This document shows positions 53,413-62,732 of a DNA stretch of 64,000 nucleotides, piece by piece. The notes beneath the pieces were generated by a model. It was not told the origin of the DNA. It ran no database searches and was given only the letters and a program-made list of their open reading frames with translations. This DNA comes from Salmonella enterica subsp. arizonae (GTDB taxonomy: Bacteria > Pseudomonadota > Gammaproteobacteria > Enterobacterales > Enterobacteriaceae). Location of the stretch: the NCBI RefSeq assembly GCF_008692845.1, contig NZ_VXJW01000009.1, forward strand, positions 1 to 64,000. Direction: 5' to 3'. Numbering within the stretch: the stretch's first letter is position 1; every line of letters begins with the position of its first letter. The position numbers were made by a program, and so were the translations under genes.

Positions 53413-53815
53413 ACTAACTCTCTCTTTATTAAGTCGGCGACGAGATACTAACAAAGCATTATAGATGAGAATTTGATGTAGATCATATCTCGCCTGGCTT
53501 ATAGGCCCGTAAGGCGCATGGTTTTTATGCGATTACGGTGTAATTTATTGAATATAAAAATAAAAATAAATTTTAAAAATTATAAAGTGAGTTGAATTTT
53601 TTCTTTTATCCTCCTGTTACGTGGTTAATTAAAATGGGGTAATCAATAAATAAAGCAACATCACTACGTTAATTTATTTAATATCAATCACCAATATTTA
53701 ACCTTGCTATTACATTTTTGGCGTTTATCGAAAATAAATAAAACGGGGCCCCAAAGGCGCCCCATAATATAACGCAGCCGATAGTGTAAACCTACCCTAA
53801 GTCACTCATATGGCC
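53413..53815. promoter_or_regulatory. focA-pflB regulatory region
   Basis: This 403-bp AT-rich region separates focA from ycaO and contains no gene. An FNR-like site, TTGATgtagATCAT, lies at 53473-53486, 61 bp from the focA start. Long A/T tracts (53540-53720) are compatible with IHF and ArcA binding. In E. coli, several promoters in this region drive the pfl operon under FNR, ArcA and NarL; the exact sites are inferred. Confidence 0.55.
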
Positions 53816-55576
53816 TTATTTTAACCAGTATGCCGCTTTCGCGCGCTGCAATTTTTCATAGGCTTTTAATAAGGACTGATGGGCCGGGAACACTTGCAGA
53901 TCGCAGTCTACAGGCGGTAATCCGTAAAAGGCCGCTTCGCCGCTAAGCGCGGCGCTGGCGGCTTCTACAGCCTCTGCGCCATACATTTTTATAAAAGCAT
54001 TGAGATATTGTAGTGGCTGGCGTGCTTCTTCTTGCGACAGTAACAGTAGCGTTTGCAGGCAACGGTAATAGTTCGCGCGTGTCGGACTAAAGACTGAGGA
54101 ATTAAACTCCATCGTCCATTCTGTCCAGATCAGCGCCTGTTCCAGATCGCCGCCCGCCAATGCCAGCATCGCTTTTAACTCGCCGATACGCAGTGTATAC
54201 CAACCATTGTCCGCTCCAGTCGCCAGACCCAGCAGTTCACGCACACGGGTGAAATCGTCAAAACCTTCTTCATCTAATTGTTCAATCAGATTGAGATAGT
54301 CTTCTTTATTCCAGGCGCTGCCCGGTAGCGAAAGTAAAGTCTCACGAAGATGGCTACCCATATTGTTGTTGGCCAGCCACAGATCTTCGGTAGGATAAAT
54401 ATCAGACATTCCCGGTACGATAATACGACAAGCGTAGACGCCGAGATGTTCGTAATCGGCAATGTAGACTTCTTTATCTTCAGCAGCGAAGATGGCCATC
54501 AGCGTGGCGAATTCTTCTTCGGTAGTGCCGGAGAAACTCCAGTCCGTGAACGGGTAATCGGCGTCCTGTTTGAACAGATCCCAGGAAATCAGGCCGCTGG
54601 AGTCGATGAAGTGGGTTTCCAGATTAGTGTGTTCCGCGACTTCTTCATCATCGAACGTTGGTGGGGTGAAGACATCAAGATCTTTCAGACCGCGTCCCTG
54701 GAGTAGCTCGGTCACCGTGCGTTCCAGCGCAACGCCAAAGTCAGGATGCGCGCCAAAAGAAGCAAAGCAGGTACCGTTAGCCGGGTTTAATAGCACGACG
54801 CAGATAACCGGATACTTACCGCCCAGCGAGCCGTCATAGGCGAAAATCGGGAAACCCTCGGCTTCCAGCGTGGCGATTGACTCCATTACCGCCGGATAAC
54901 GCGCCATCACCTCTGCGGGAATCTCCGGCAGACTGATACTTTCCGCAATGATGCGATTTTTCACATAACGCTCGAAGACTTCCGACAGTCCCTGAACGCG
55001 GGCTTCATTACGCGTATTGCCGGCGGACATTCCGTTAGAGACGTACAGGTTGCCGATGATATTCATCGGAATATACACGGTCTGGTTATCGGACTGACGG
55101 GTAAATGGCAGGCCGCAGACGCCGCGTGCTTCATTGCCGGACTGAAGATCAATTAACTGGCTTCCGGTGAGTTCATTTTCCGGATCGTAAAACGCGCGCA
55201 GACGGGTATCAAGCAAGCCTTCCGGTACATCGTCATTTTCAGTCAGCGGGAACCACTTTTCGTTCGGGTAATGCACGAATGGCCCGTTGGCGACCGTTTC
55301 GCCAAGCCAGAAATCAGCAAAAAAGTAGTTGGTTGACAGACGCTCGAAGTATTCGCCCAGCGCCGAGGCCAGCGCCGCTTTTTTGGTCGCGCCTTTTCCG
55401 TTGGTAAAGCATAACGCGCACTCTTTATCGCGAATATGCACTGACCAGACGTTTGGCACAGGGTTCAGCCAGGCCGCCTCTTCGATGTGAAAGCCGAGGT
55501 CGAGTAACTTTTGCTGGAAGCGGGCGATGGAGTCTTCCAGCGCGGCGTCTTTGCCGGGAATAAATGTTTGCGTCAT
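53816..55576 (-). CDS. ycaO: YcaO, ribosomal protein S12 methylthiotransferase accessory factor
   Basis: YcaO (586 aa) is the founding member of the YcaO superfamily, ATP-dependent enzymes that activate peptide backbones. In E. coli it assists RimO in beta-methylthiolation of S12 Asp88. The N-terminal YcaO domain (blocks CALCFTNGKGATKKAALASALGEYFERLSTNYF and GNTRNEARVQGLSEVFERYVKNR) contains the ATP-binding glutamates, and a C-terminal TPR-like part follows. I start at ATG 55576 (MTQTFIPGKD); the longer frame has no support. It is divergent from ycaP and upstream of focA. Confidence 0.97.
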   Translation of the reverse strand: MTQTFIPGKDAALEDSIARFQQKLLDLGFHIEEAAWLNPVPNVWSVHIRDKECALCFTNGKGATKKAALASALGEYFERLSTNYFFADFWLGETVANGPFVHYPNEKWFPLTENDDVPEGLLDTRLRAFYDPENELTGSQLIDLQSGNEARGVCGLPFTRQSDNQTVYIPMNIIGNLYVSNGMSAGNTRNEARVQGLSEVFERYVKNRIIAESISLPEIPAEVMARYPAVMESIATLEAEGFPIFAYDGSLGGKYPVICVVLLNPANGTCFASFGAHPDFGVALERTVTELLQGRGLKDLDVFTPPTFDDEEVAEHTNLETHFIDSSGLISWDLFKQDADYPFTDWSFSGTTEEEFATLMAIFAAEDKEVYIADYEHLGVYACRIIVPGMSDIYPTEDLWLANNNMGSHLRETLLSLPGSAWNKEDYLNLIEQLDEEGFDDFTRVRELLGLATGADNGWYTLRIGELKAMLALAGGDLEQALIWTEWTMEFNSSVFSPTRANYYRCLQTLLLLSQEEARQPLQYLNAFIKMYGAEAVEAASAALSGEAAFYGLPPVDCDLQVFPAHQSLLKAYEKLQRAKAAYWLK

Positions 55577-55712
55577 GAAAATCACTTTTGTCGTACGGAA
55601 AGCGCGCAATGATACGGGTTTTACGTGACGGGCGCTATCTCGCCGGGACATCGGCGGAAATAAAAGTATTGGCTATGCTTTTACACAGGAATTCACAGGA
55701 AGAGCATAAAAA

Positions 55713-56405
55713 ATGAAGGCATTTGATTTGCAACGAATGGCGCTGGATAACGTGCCGGTAGCGTTTTTGGGAGAAGTGGCGCTACGTAGCTTTTATACCT
55801 TTGTCCTGGTGTTTCTTTTCTTAAAGGTGACAGGACGACGGGGTGTACGGCAAATGTCGCTTTTTGAAGTGCTGATCATTTTGACATTGGGATCTGCGGC
55901 AGGCGACGTCGCGTTTTATGATGATGTTCCGATGCTCCCTGTTCTGGTGGTATTCATCACCCTGGCGCTGCTCTATCGTCTGGTCATGTGGCTGATGGCG
56001 CATAGTGAAAAGTTGGAGGATCTGCTGGAAGGCAAGTCGGTGGTCATTGTTGAAGACGGAGAACTGGCGTGGGAAAAACTGCAACGCTCGAACATGACGG
56101 AGTTTGAATTTTTTATGGAGCTTCGTTTGAACGGCGTTGAACAACTGGGGCAGGTCAGACTGGCAATTCTTGAGACGAACGGACAAATCAGTGTCTATTT
56201 CTTTGAAGATAAAGACGTTAAACCGGGATTAAGCATTCTTCCTGAGCACTGTACGCCACGCTTTACGGAGATCCCGGAGGCTGGCGACTATGCCTGTGTA
56301 CGTTGCAGTGAAGTGGTACGAATGACCGTCGGAGAAAAACAATTATGTCCGCGCTGCGCAAATCCAGAATGGACGAAGGCAAGTTGGGCTAAGCGCGTTG
56401 TTTAA
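55713..56405 (+). CDS. ycaP: YcaP, DUF421 membrane protein with C-terminal zinc-ribbon
   Basis: The protein (230 aa) has three membrane segments in the first 95 residues (ALRSFYTFVLVFLFLKV; LFEVLIILTLGSAAGDVA; VLVVFITLALLYRLVMWL), then the cytoplasmic DUF421 domain (GKSVVIVEDGELAWEKLQRSNMTEFEFFMEL). At the C-terminus two CxxC pairs, YACVRCSEVV and KQLCPRCANPEW, are spaced like a zinc ribbon. The function is unknown. It is divergent from ycaO. Confidence 0.92.
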   Translation: MKAFDLQRMALDNVPVAFLGEVALRSFYTFVLVFLFLKVTGRRGVRQMSLFEVLIILTLGSAAGDVAFYDDVPMLPVLVVFITLALLYRLVMWLMAHSEKLEDLLEGKSVVIVEDGELAWEKLQRSNMTEFEFFMELRLNGVEQLGQVRLAILETNGQISVYFFEDKDVKPGLSILPEHCTPRFTEIPEAGDYACVRCSEVVRMTVGEKQLCPRCANPEWTKASWAKRVV

Positions 56406-56594
56406 CAGCGAAAATACCGGATTTATACGGTTAATTCGGAAGATTCTGTTGTGAGACGCACGCCGCATTTTTCCCTCTCCTTGTTTTACCCGTTGCGGCG
56501 CGTGTCACTGAGTGATAAAACCGATATCCACATGAATAACGTTTGCCTGATGTCTGTCTGTCAGGCAGGCAACAATGCAGCGTGGTGAGGGGAA

Positions 56595-57683
56595 ATGGCT
56601 CAAGTCTTTAATTTTAGTTCAGGTCCGGCAATGCTACCGACGGAAGTACTTAAACTGGCGCAACAGGAACTGCGTGACTGGCACGATCTTGGTACGTCGG
56701 TAATGGAAATTAGCCATCGAGGCAAGGAATTTATCCAGGTTGCTGAGGAGGCGGAACAGGATTTTCGCGATCTTCTTAGCATCCCCTCCAACTATAAGGT
56801 CCTGTTTTGTCACGGCGGCGGTCGTGGTCAGTTTGCTGGCGTACCATTAAATTTGCTGGGCGATAGAACCACGGCGGATTATGTCGATGCCGGTTACTGG
56901 GCGGCAAGCGCCATCAAAGAAGCCAAAAAATACTGTGCGCCGCAAATTATCGACGCCAAAATCACCGTCGACGGCAAACGCGCCGTGAAACCGATGCGTG
57001 AATGGCAACTTTCCGATAACGCCGCTTATTTACATTATTGCCCGAATGAGACCATTGACGGTATCGCCATTGATGAAACGCCTGATTTTGGCCCGGAGGT
57101 GGTCGTCACGGCGGATTTCTCTTCTACCATCCTTTCTGCGCCGCTGGACGTCTCTCGCTATGGCGTGATTTATGCTGGCGCGCAGAAGAATATCGGTCCG
57201 GCAGGGCTGACGCTGGTTATCGTCCGGGAAGATCTGTTAGGTAAAGCGCACGAGAACTGCCCGTCTATCCTGGACTACACTGTCCTGAACGACAACGACT
57301 CCATGTTTAATACGCCGCCGACTTTCGCCTGGTATCTTTCTGGTCTGGTATTCAAGTGGTTGAAAGCGCAGGGCGGCGTAGCGGCAATGCACAAAATAAA
57401 TCAGCAAAAAGCACAGCTGCTGTACGGTGTGATTGATAACAGCGATTTCTACCGTAACGATGTCGCGCAGGCCAACCGTTCTCGGATGAACGTTCCGTTC
57501 CAGTTAGCGGACAATGCGCTGGACAAGGTCTTTCTGGAAGAGTCTTTCGCCGCCGGTCTGCATGCCTTAAAAGGGCACCGTGTTGTTGGCGGTATGCGCG
57601 CCTCTATCTATAACGCCATGCCGATTGAAGGGGTGAAAGCGCTGACCGATTTCATGATCGATTTTGAGCGTCGCCACGGCTAA
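56595..57683 (+). CDS. serC: Phosphoserine/phosphohydroxythreonine aminotransferase SerC
   Basis: SerC makes 3-phosphoserine in serine synthesis and 4-phosphohydroxythreonine in PLP synthesis. The 362-residue PLP enzyme starts [15 protein letters not shown]. The PLP lysine lies in [16 protein letters not shown], and the phosphate-binding [11 protein letters not shown] is present. It forms the serC-aroA operon; the intergenic stem at 57702-57728 may attenuate readthrough. Confidence 0.98.
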   Translation: MAQVFNFSSGPAMLPTEVLKLAQQELRDWHDLGTSVMEISHRGKEFIQVAEEAEQDFRDLLSIPSNYKVLFCHGGGRGQFAGVPLNLLGDRTTADYVDAGYWAASAIKEAKKYCAPQIIDAKITVDGKRAVKPMREWQLSDNAAYLHYCPNETIDGIAIDETPDFGPEVVVTADFSSTILSAPLDVSRYGVIYAGAQKNIGPAGLTLVIVREDLLGKAHENCPSILDYTVLNDNDSMFNTPPTFAWYLSGLVFKWLKAQGGVAAMHKINQQKAQLLYGVIDNSDFYRNDVAQANRSRMNVPFQLADNALDKVFLEESFAAGLHALKGHRVVGGMRASIYNAMPIEGVKALTDFMIDFERRHG

Positions 57684-57701
57684 TGCGTTTCTTTTTTTCA
57701 T

Positions 57702-57728
57702 CCCCACGGACAGTCTGTGGGGGTTTTA
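57702..57728 (+). terminator. serC-aroA intergenic hairpin
   Basis: CCCCAC-GGACAGTCT-GTGGGG followed by TTTTATTT resembles a weak terminator between two cotranscribed genes, as is known for the serC-aroA operon of enterics. It would let serC be expressed above aroA. Confidence 0.6.
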
Positions 57729-57754
57729 TTTCTGTTTTTTGAGAGTTGAGTTTC

Positions 57755-59038
57755 ATGGAATCCCTGACGTTACAACCCATCGCGCGGGTCGATGGCGCCA
57801 TTAATTTACCTGGCTCCAAAAGTGTTTCAAACCGTGCTTTGCTCCTGGCGGCTTTAGCTTGTGGTAAAACCATTCTGACGAATCTGCTGGATAGCGATGA
57901 CGTCCGCCATATGCTCAATGCCCTGAGCGCGTTGGGGATCAATTACACCCTTTCTGCCGATCGCACCCGTTGTGACATCACGGGTAATGGCGGCGCATTA
58001 CGCGCGCCAGACGCTCTGGAACTGTTTCTCGGTAATGCCGGAACCGCGATGCGTCCGTTAGCGGCAGCGCTATGTCTGGGGCAAAATGAGATAGTGTTAA
58101 CCGGCGAACCGCGTATGAAAGAGCGTCCGATAGGCCATCTGGTTGATTCGCTGCGTCAGGGCGGGGCGAATATTGATTACCTGGAGCAGGAAAACTATCC
58201 GCCCCTGCGTCTGCGCGGCGGTTTTACCGGCGGCGACATTGAGGTTGATGGTAGCGTTTCCAGCCAGTTCCTGACCGCTCTGCTGATGACGGCGCCGTTG
58301 GCCCCTAAAGACACAATTATTCGCGTTAAAGGCGAACTGGTATCAAAACCTTACATTGATATCACGCTAAATTTAATGAAAACCTTTGGCGTGGAGATAA
58401 TGAACCATCACTACCAACAATTTGTCGTGAAGGGCGGTCAACAGTATCACTCTCCGGGTCGCTATCTGGTCGAGGGCGATGCCTCGTCAGCGTCCTATTT
58501 TCTCGCCGCCGGGGCGATAAAAGGCGGCACGGTAAAAGTGACCGGAATTGGCCGCAAAAGTATGCAGGGCGATATTCGTTTTGCCGACGTGCTGGAGAAA
58601 ATGGGCGCGACCATTACCTGGGGCGATGATTTTATTGCCTGTACGCGCGGCGAATTGCACGCCATAGATATGGATATGAATCATATTCCGGATGCGGCGA
58701 TGACGATTGCCACCACGGCGCTATTTGCGAAAGGAACCACTACCCTGCGCAATATTTATAACTGGCGGGTGAAAGAAACCGATCGCCTGTTCGCGATGGC
58801 GACCGAGCTGCGTAAAGTGGGGGCTGAAGTCGAAGAAGGGGATGATTATATTCGTATCACGCCGCCAGCGAAGCTCCATCATGCTGATATCGGTACGTAC
58901 AACGACCACCGTATGGCGATGTGCTTCTCACTGGTCGCACTGTCCGATACGCCAGTCACGATCCTGGACCCTAAATGTACTGCAAAAACGTTCCCTGATT
59001 ATTTCGAACAACTGGCGCGTATCAGTACGCCTGCCTGA
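57755..59038 (+). CDS. aroA: 3-phosphoshikimate 1-carboxyvinyltransferase (EPSP synthase)
   Basis: AroA joins PEP to shikimate-3-phosphate in aromatic amino-acid synthesis and is the target of glyphosate. The 427-residue enzyme has the class I signatures: [18 protein letters not shown] (S3P binding), [17 protein letters not shown] (PEP site) and [19 protein letters not shown]. The Gly-Ala pair ([11 protein letters not shown]) is the glyphosate-sensitive form, so the enzyme should be sensitive. I start at ATG 57755 (MESLTLQ); the ORF extends three codons upstream with a weak TTG. It is cotranscribed with serC. Confidence 0.98.
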   Translation: MESLTLQPIARVDGAINLPGSKSVSNRALLLAALACGKTILTNLLDSDDVRHMLNALSALGINYTLSADRTRCDITGNGGALRAPDALELFLGNAGTAMRPLAAALCLGQNEIVLTGEPRMKERPIGHLVDSLRQGGANIDYLEQENYPPLRLRGGFTGGDIEVDGSVSSQFLTALLMTAPLAPKDTIIRVKGELVSKPYIDITLNLMKTFGVEIMNHHYQQFVVKGGQQYHSPGRYLVEGDASSASYFLAAGAIKGGTVKVTGIGRKSMQGDIRFADVLEKMGATITWGDDFIACTRGELHAIDMDMNHIPDAAMTIATTALFAKGTTTLRNIYNWRVKETDRLFAMATELRKVGAEVEEGDDYIRITPPAKLHHADIGTYNDHRMAMCFSLVALSDTPVTILDPKCTAKTFPDYFEQLARISTPA

Positions 59039-59069
59039 TCCCATTGTTGCGCCAGCCGACAGGCTGGCG

Positions 59070-59421
59070 CGCCGAAGTCCGCTACGCTGCTGGCAGGGTG
59101 TAAAAATGGCGTGGATGGCAATTTAATTGCCAGTTCCGGCATGCAGCCTGCAAAGCCGCCACTCTGTCCGACGCGGATGTTAAAGCATTACCTAACAATG
59201 CGTGTAAACAAATGGACAGCGCGAATCAACTGGCGGGCGCGAAAAGAAAATATACCAAACGTCTGAACAAAATTGCCAAGACGCTGGGCAACAACATTGA
59301 CGGTACGCCGGATAATTATAAAGTCTATATGACCAGCAATATCAATGTATGGGCGATAGCGAAGGCCTCAGCCGACCGCGCGCAGCATATGCGCAACAGA
59401 ATTGCCGGAGATAAAAAGTAA
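59070..59421 (+). pseudogene. ycaL: ycaL (M48 metalloprotease lipoprotein), decayed
   Basis: The remnant starts without an ATG, reading SATLLAGCKNGVDGNLIASSG (a lipobox and mature N-terminus) up to about 59140. After a frameshift it continues AATLSDADVKALPNNACKQM and DSANQLAGAKRKYTKRLNKI, then NYKVYMTSNINVWAIA, matching E. coli YcaL (from memory). It then jumps to ASADRAQHMRNRIAGDKK, the YcaL C-terminus. The whole M48 catalytic domain with its HExxH zinc motif, about 150 residues, is deleted. A hairpin GCGCCAGCC-GACA-GGCTGGCGC at 59051-59072 lies just before it, probably the aroA transcript end. It is at the normal ycaL locus between aroA and cmk. Confidence 0.85.
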
Positions 59422-59593
59422 ATCATTGTCATCTTTCGGACTCGTTCCTCGCCAGCCCGCTATAATTGCTCAATTATTCCGCATCTGATTACAGACAAAA
59501 CTGGTTTTTGCACGCAACGTTAACGGTCGCGAGCGTTGGCGCGTATAATGCGCGGCGTTTACGTTAACGGTACGCCTGTTTAAGGAGATAAAG

Positions 59594-60277
59594 ATGACGG
59601 CAATTGCCCCGGTAATAACCATTGATGGCCCAAGCGGTGCAGGTAAAGGCACCTTGTGCAAAGCAATGGCGGAAGCATTGCAATGGCATCTGCTGGATTC
59701 CGGCGCGATATACCGCGTACTGGCGCTGGCGGCATTGCATCACCATGTCGATCTCGCCTCTGAAGATGCGCTGGTGCCGCTGGCGTCCCATCTGGACGTG
59801 CGTTTCGTCTCAACGGACGGCAACCTGGAAGTTATCCTGGAAGGCGAGGACGTTAGCGGCGAAATCCGTACGCAGGAAGTCGCGAACGCGGCATCCCAGG
59901 TGGCGGCATTCCCACGCGTGCGTGAAGCGCTTCTTCGCCGTCAACGCGCATTCCGCGAAGCGCCTGGTTTAATCGCCGATGGGCGCGATATGGGGACCGT
60001 GGTCTTCCCGGATGCGCCGGTAAAAATTTTCCTTGACGCCTCCTCGGAGGAACGTGCGAATCGACGTATGCTACAGTTGCAGGAGAAGGGCTTTAGTGTT
60101 AACTTTGAACGCCTTTTGGCCGAGATCAAGGAACGCGACGATCGCGATCGTAATCGCGCTGTAGCGCCGTTAGTTCCTGCTGCTGATGCATTAGTTTTGG
60201 ATTCTACCCGATTAAGCATTGAGCAAGTGATTGAAAAAGCGTTACAATATGCGCGCCAAAAATTGGCTCTCGCTTAA
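59594..60277 (+). CDS. cmk: Cytidylate kinase
   Basis: Cmk (227 aa) phosphorylates CMP and dCMP. The P-loop is [17 protein letters not shown] (about 9-25), the substrate region [16 protein letters not shown], and the lid [22 protein letters not shown]. It precedes rpsA by 113 bp, the conserved cmk-rpsA arrangement. GGAGA lies before the ATG. Confidence 0.98.
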   Translation: MTAIAPVITIDGPSGAGKGTLCKAMAEALQWHLLDSGAIYRVLALAALHHHVDLASEDALVPLASHLDVRFVSTDGNLEVILEGEDVSGEIRTQEVANAASQVAAFPRVREALLRRQRAFREAPGLIADGRDMGTVVFPDAPVKIFLDASSEERANRRMLQLQEKGFSVNFERLLAEIKERDDRDRNRAVAPLVPAADALVLDSTRLSIEQVIEKALQYARQKLALA

Positions 60278-60390
60278 ATGCGACCGAATTTGCAGTACCC
60301 CCGTTGCAAAGGATTGACAGCGGGTATGTTAAACAACCCCATCCGGCACGGAGCCAGGTGGACGTTAAATATGAAACCTGAAGATTAAAC

Positions 60391-62064
60391 ATGACTGAAT
60401 CTTTTGCTCAACTCTTTGAAGAATCCTTAAAAGAAATCGAAACCCGCCCGGGTTCCATCGTTCGTGGTGTTGTTGTTGCTATCGACAAAGACGTAGTACT
60501 GGTTGACGCCGGTCTGAAATCTGAGTCTGCCATTCCGGCTGAGCAGTTCAAAAACGCCCAGGGCGAACTGGAAATCCAGGTTGGTGACGAAGTTGACGTT
60601 GCTCTGGATGCAGTAGAAGACGGCTTCGGTGAAACTCTGCTCTCTCGTGAGAAAGCTAAACGTCACGAAGCATGGATCACGCTGGAAAAAGCTTACGAAG
60701 ATGCTGAAACTGTTACCGGTGTTATCAACGGCAAAGTTAAGGGTGGCTTTACTGTTGAGCTGAACGGTATTCGCGCGTTCCTGCCAGGTTCTCTGGTAGA
60801 CGTTCGTCCGGTGCGTGACACTCTGCACCTGGAAGGCAAAGAGCTTGAATTCAAAGTAATCAAGCTGGACCAGAAACGTAATAACGTTGTGGTTTCTCGT
60901 CGTGCCGTTATCGAATCCGAAAACAGCGCAGAACGCGATCAGCTGCTGGAAAACCTGCAGGAAGGCATGGAAGTTAAAGGTATCGTTAAGAACCTCACTG
61001 ACTACGGTGCATTCGTTGATCTTGGCGGCGTTGACGGCCTGCTGCACATCACTGACATGGCCTGGAAACGCGTTAAGCATCCGAGCGAAATCGTGAACGT
61101 TGGCGACGAAATCAACGTGAAAGTGCTGAAATTCGACCGCGAGCGTACCCGTGTATCCCTGGGCCTGAAACAGCTGGGCGAAGATCCGTGGGTTGCTATC
61201 GCTAAACGTTATCCGGAAGGTACCAAACTGACCGGTCGCGTGACCAACCTGACCGACTACGGCTGCTTCGTTGAAATCGAAGAAGGCGTTGAAGGCTTGG
61301 TTCACGTTTCTGAAATGGACTGGACCAACAAAAATATCCACCCGTCCAAAGTGGTTAACGTTGGCGACGTAGTGGAAGTGATGGTTCTGGATATCGACGA
61401 AGAACGTCGTCGTATCTCCTTAGGGTTGAAGCAGTGCAAATCTAACCCGTGGCAGCAGTTTGCAGAAACCCACAACAAGGGCGACCGCGTTGAAGGTAAA
61501 ATCAAGTCTATCACTGACTTTGGTATCTTCATCGGCCTGGACGGCGGCATCGACGGCCTGGTTCACCTGTCTGACATCTCCTGGAACGTTGCAGGCGAAG
61601 AAGCAGTTCGTGAATACAAAAAAGGCGACGAAATCGCTGCAGTTGTTCTGCAGGTTGACGCAGAGCGTGAACGTATCTCCTTGGGCGTTAAACAGCTCGC
61701 AGAAGATCCGTTCAACAACTGGGTTGCTCTGAACAAGAAAGGCGCTATCGTAACCGGTAAAGTGACTGCAGTTGACGCGAAAGGCGCAACCGTAGAACTG
61801 GCTGATGGCGTTGAAGGTTACCTGCGTGCTTCTGAAGCATCCCGTGACCGCGTTGAAGATGCGACCCTGGTTCTGAGCGTTGGCGACGACGTTGAAGCTA
61901 AATTCACCGGCGTTGATCGTAAAAACCGCGCAATCAGCCTGTCTGTTCGTGCGAAAGACGAAGCTGACGAGAAAGATGCCATCGCAACTGTTAACAAACA
62001 GGAAGATGCGAACTTCTCTAACAACGCAATGGCTGAAGCATTCAAAGCAGCTAAGGGCGAGTAA
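60391..62064 (+). CDS. rpsA: 30S ribosomal protein S1
   Basis: S1 (557 aa) binds mRNA on the 30S platform. Six OB-fold S1 repeats are visible; the RNA-binding ones show the pattern [28 protein letters not shown] and the similar [26 protein letters not shown]. The acidic N-terminus ([21 protein letters not shown]) docks on S2. Codon use is the highly-expressed type (CTG, CGT, AAA, GTT, near the 5' end). In E. coli it is autoregulated at the leader, which is 113 bp here. A hairpin AAGGGCGGC-TAC-GGCCGCCCTT at 62148-62169 follows. Confidence 0.98.
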   Translation: MTESFAQLFEESLKEIETRPGSIVRGVVVAIDKDVVLVDAGLKSESAIPAEQFKNAQGELEIQVGDEVDVALDAVEDGFGETLLSREKAKRHEAWITLEKAYEDAETVTGVINGKVKGGFTVELNGIRAFLPGSLVDVRPVRDTLHLEGKELEFKVIKLDQKRNNVVVSRRAVIESENSAERDQLLENLQEGMEVKGIVKNLTDYGAFVDLGGVDGLLHITDMAWKRVKHPSEIVNVGDEINVKVLKFDRERTRVSLGLKQLGEDPWVAIAKRYPEGTKLTGRVTNLTDYGCFVEIEEGVEGLVHVSEMDWTNKNIHPSKVVNVGDVVEVMVLDIDEERRRISLGLKQCKSNPWQQFAETHNKGDRVEGKIKSITDFGIFIGLDGGIDGLVHLSDISWNVAGEEAVREYKKGDEIAAVVLQVDAERERISLGVKQLAEDPFNNWVALNKKGAIVTGKVTAVDAKGATVELADGVEGYLRASEASRDRVEDATLVLSVGDDVEAKFTGVDRKNRAISLSVRAKDEADEKDAIATVNKQEDANFSNNAMAEAFKAAKGE

Positions 62065-62147
62065 TTCTCTGAAACTTCGGACATTTTAGTCCGAAGTGTA
62101 ACGAGTTTACTTGACAGATGGCAGGATTCGTCCTGTAATCAAGCACT

Positions 62148-62169
62148 AAGGGCGGCTACGGCCGCCCTT
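62148..62169 (+). terminator. rpsA downstream hairpin
   Basis: AAGGGCGGC-TACG-GCCGCCCTT is a perfect GC-rich stem between rpsA and ihfB. The following T-run is poor (TTAATC), so it may be a partial terminator or mRNA-stabilising stem. Confidence 0.6.
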
Positions 62170-62219
62170 AATCAATCTCACGGCTGCAGCCAATTTGCCT
62201 TTAAGAAACCGGAGGAATC

Positions 62220-62504
62220 ATGACCAAGTCAGAATTGATTGAAAGACTTGCAAGCCAGCAATCTCACATTCCCGCTAAGGCGGTTGAAGACGCAGTAAAA
62301 GAGATGCTGGAGCATATGGCCTCGACTCTTGCGCAGGGCGAGCGTATTGAAATCCGCGGTTTCGGCAGTTTTTCTTTGCACTACCGCGCACCTCGTACCG
62401 GACGTAACCCCAAGACTGGCGATAAAGTGGAACTGGAAGGAAAATACGTTCCTCACTTTAAACCAGGTAAAGAACTGCGCGATCGCGCCAATATTTATGG
62501 TTAA
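62220..62504 (+). CDS. ihfB: Integration host factor beta subunit
   Basis: IHF-beta (94 aa) pairs with IHF-alpha to bend DNA at sites in replication, recombination and many promoters. The DNABII core is [45 protein letters not shown], and the intercalating proline is in the GRNPKTG arm. It has GGAGG upstream and a strong terminator (62529-62556). The ihfB-rpsA-cmk neighbourhood is that of E. coli. Confidence 0.99.
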   Translation: MTKSELIERLASQQSHIPAKAVEDAVKEMLEHMASTLAQGERIEIRGFGSFSLHYRAPRTGRNPKTGDKVELEGKYVPHFKPGKELRDRANIYG

Positions 62505-62528
62505 GTTTTAACGCAAAACGTGAACCCG

Positions 62529-62556
62529 AAAAAAGCACCTTCAAGGTGCTTTTTTC
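62529..62556 (+). terminator. ihfB terminator
   Basis: AAAAAAGCACCTT-CAAGGTGCTTTTTT is a perfect stem with T-run 25 bp after ihfB. Confidence 0.85.
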
Positions 62557-62732
62557 ATTTATAGTCCATCAGGACAGACGCCATTCAGCCGCAAACTGGA
62601 AAGCGTTTCGTATTTTTTGTTGCACCTTACATTTGCTGGGAAAAAACTCTGGAATCCGTGCCGTAGGGGGCAAAATACCCACCAGACAATGACGTCCGGA
62701 ATCTGCACACTTTCCTTCACAGGGAGGTGTTT

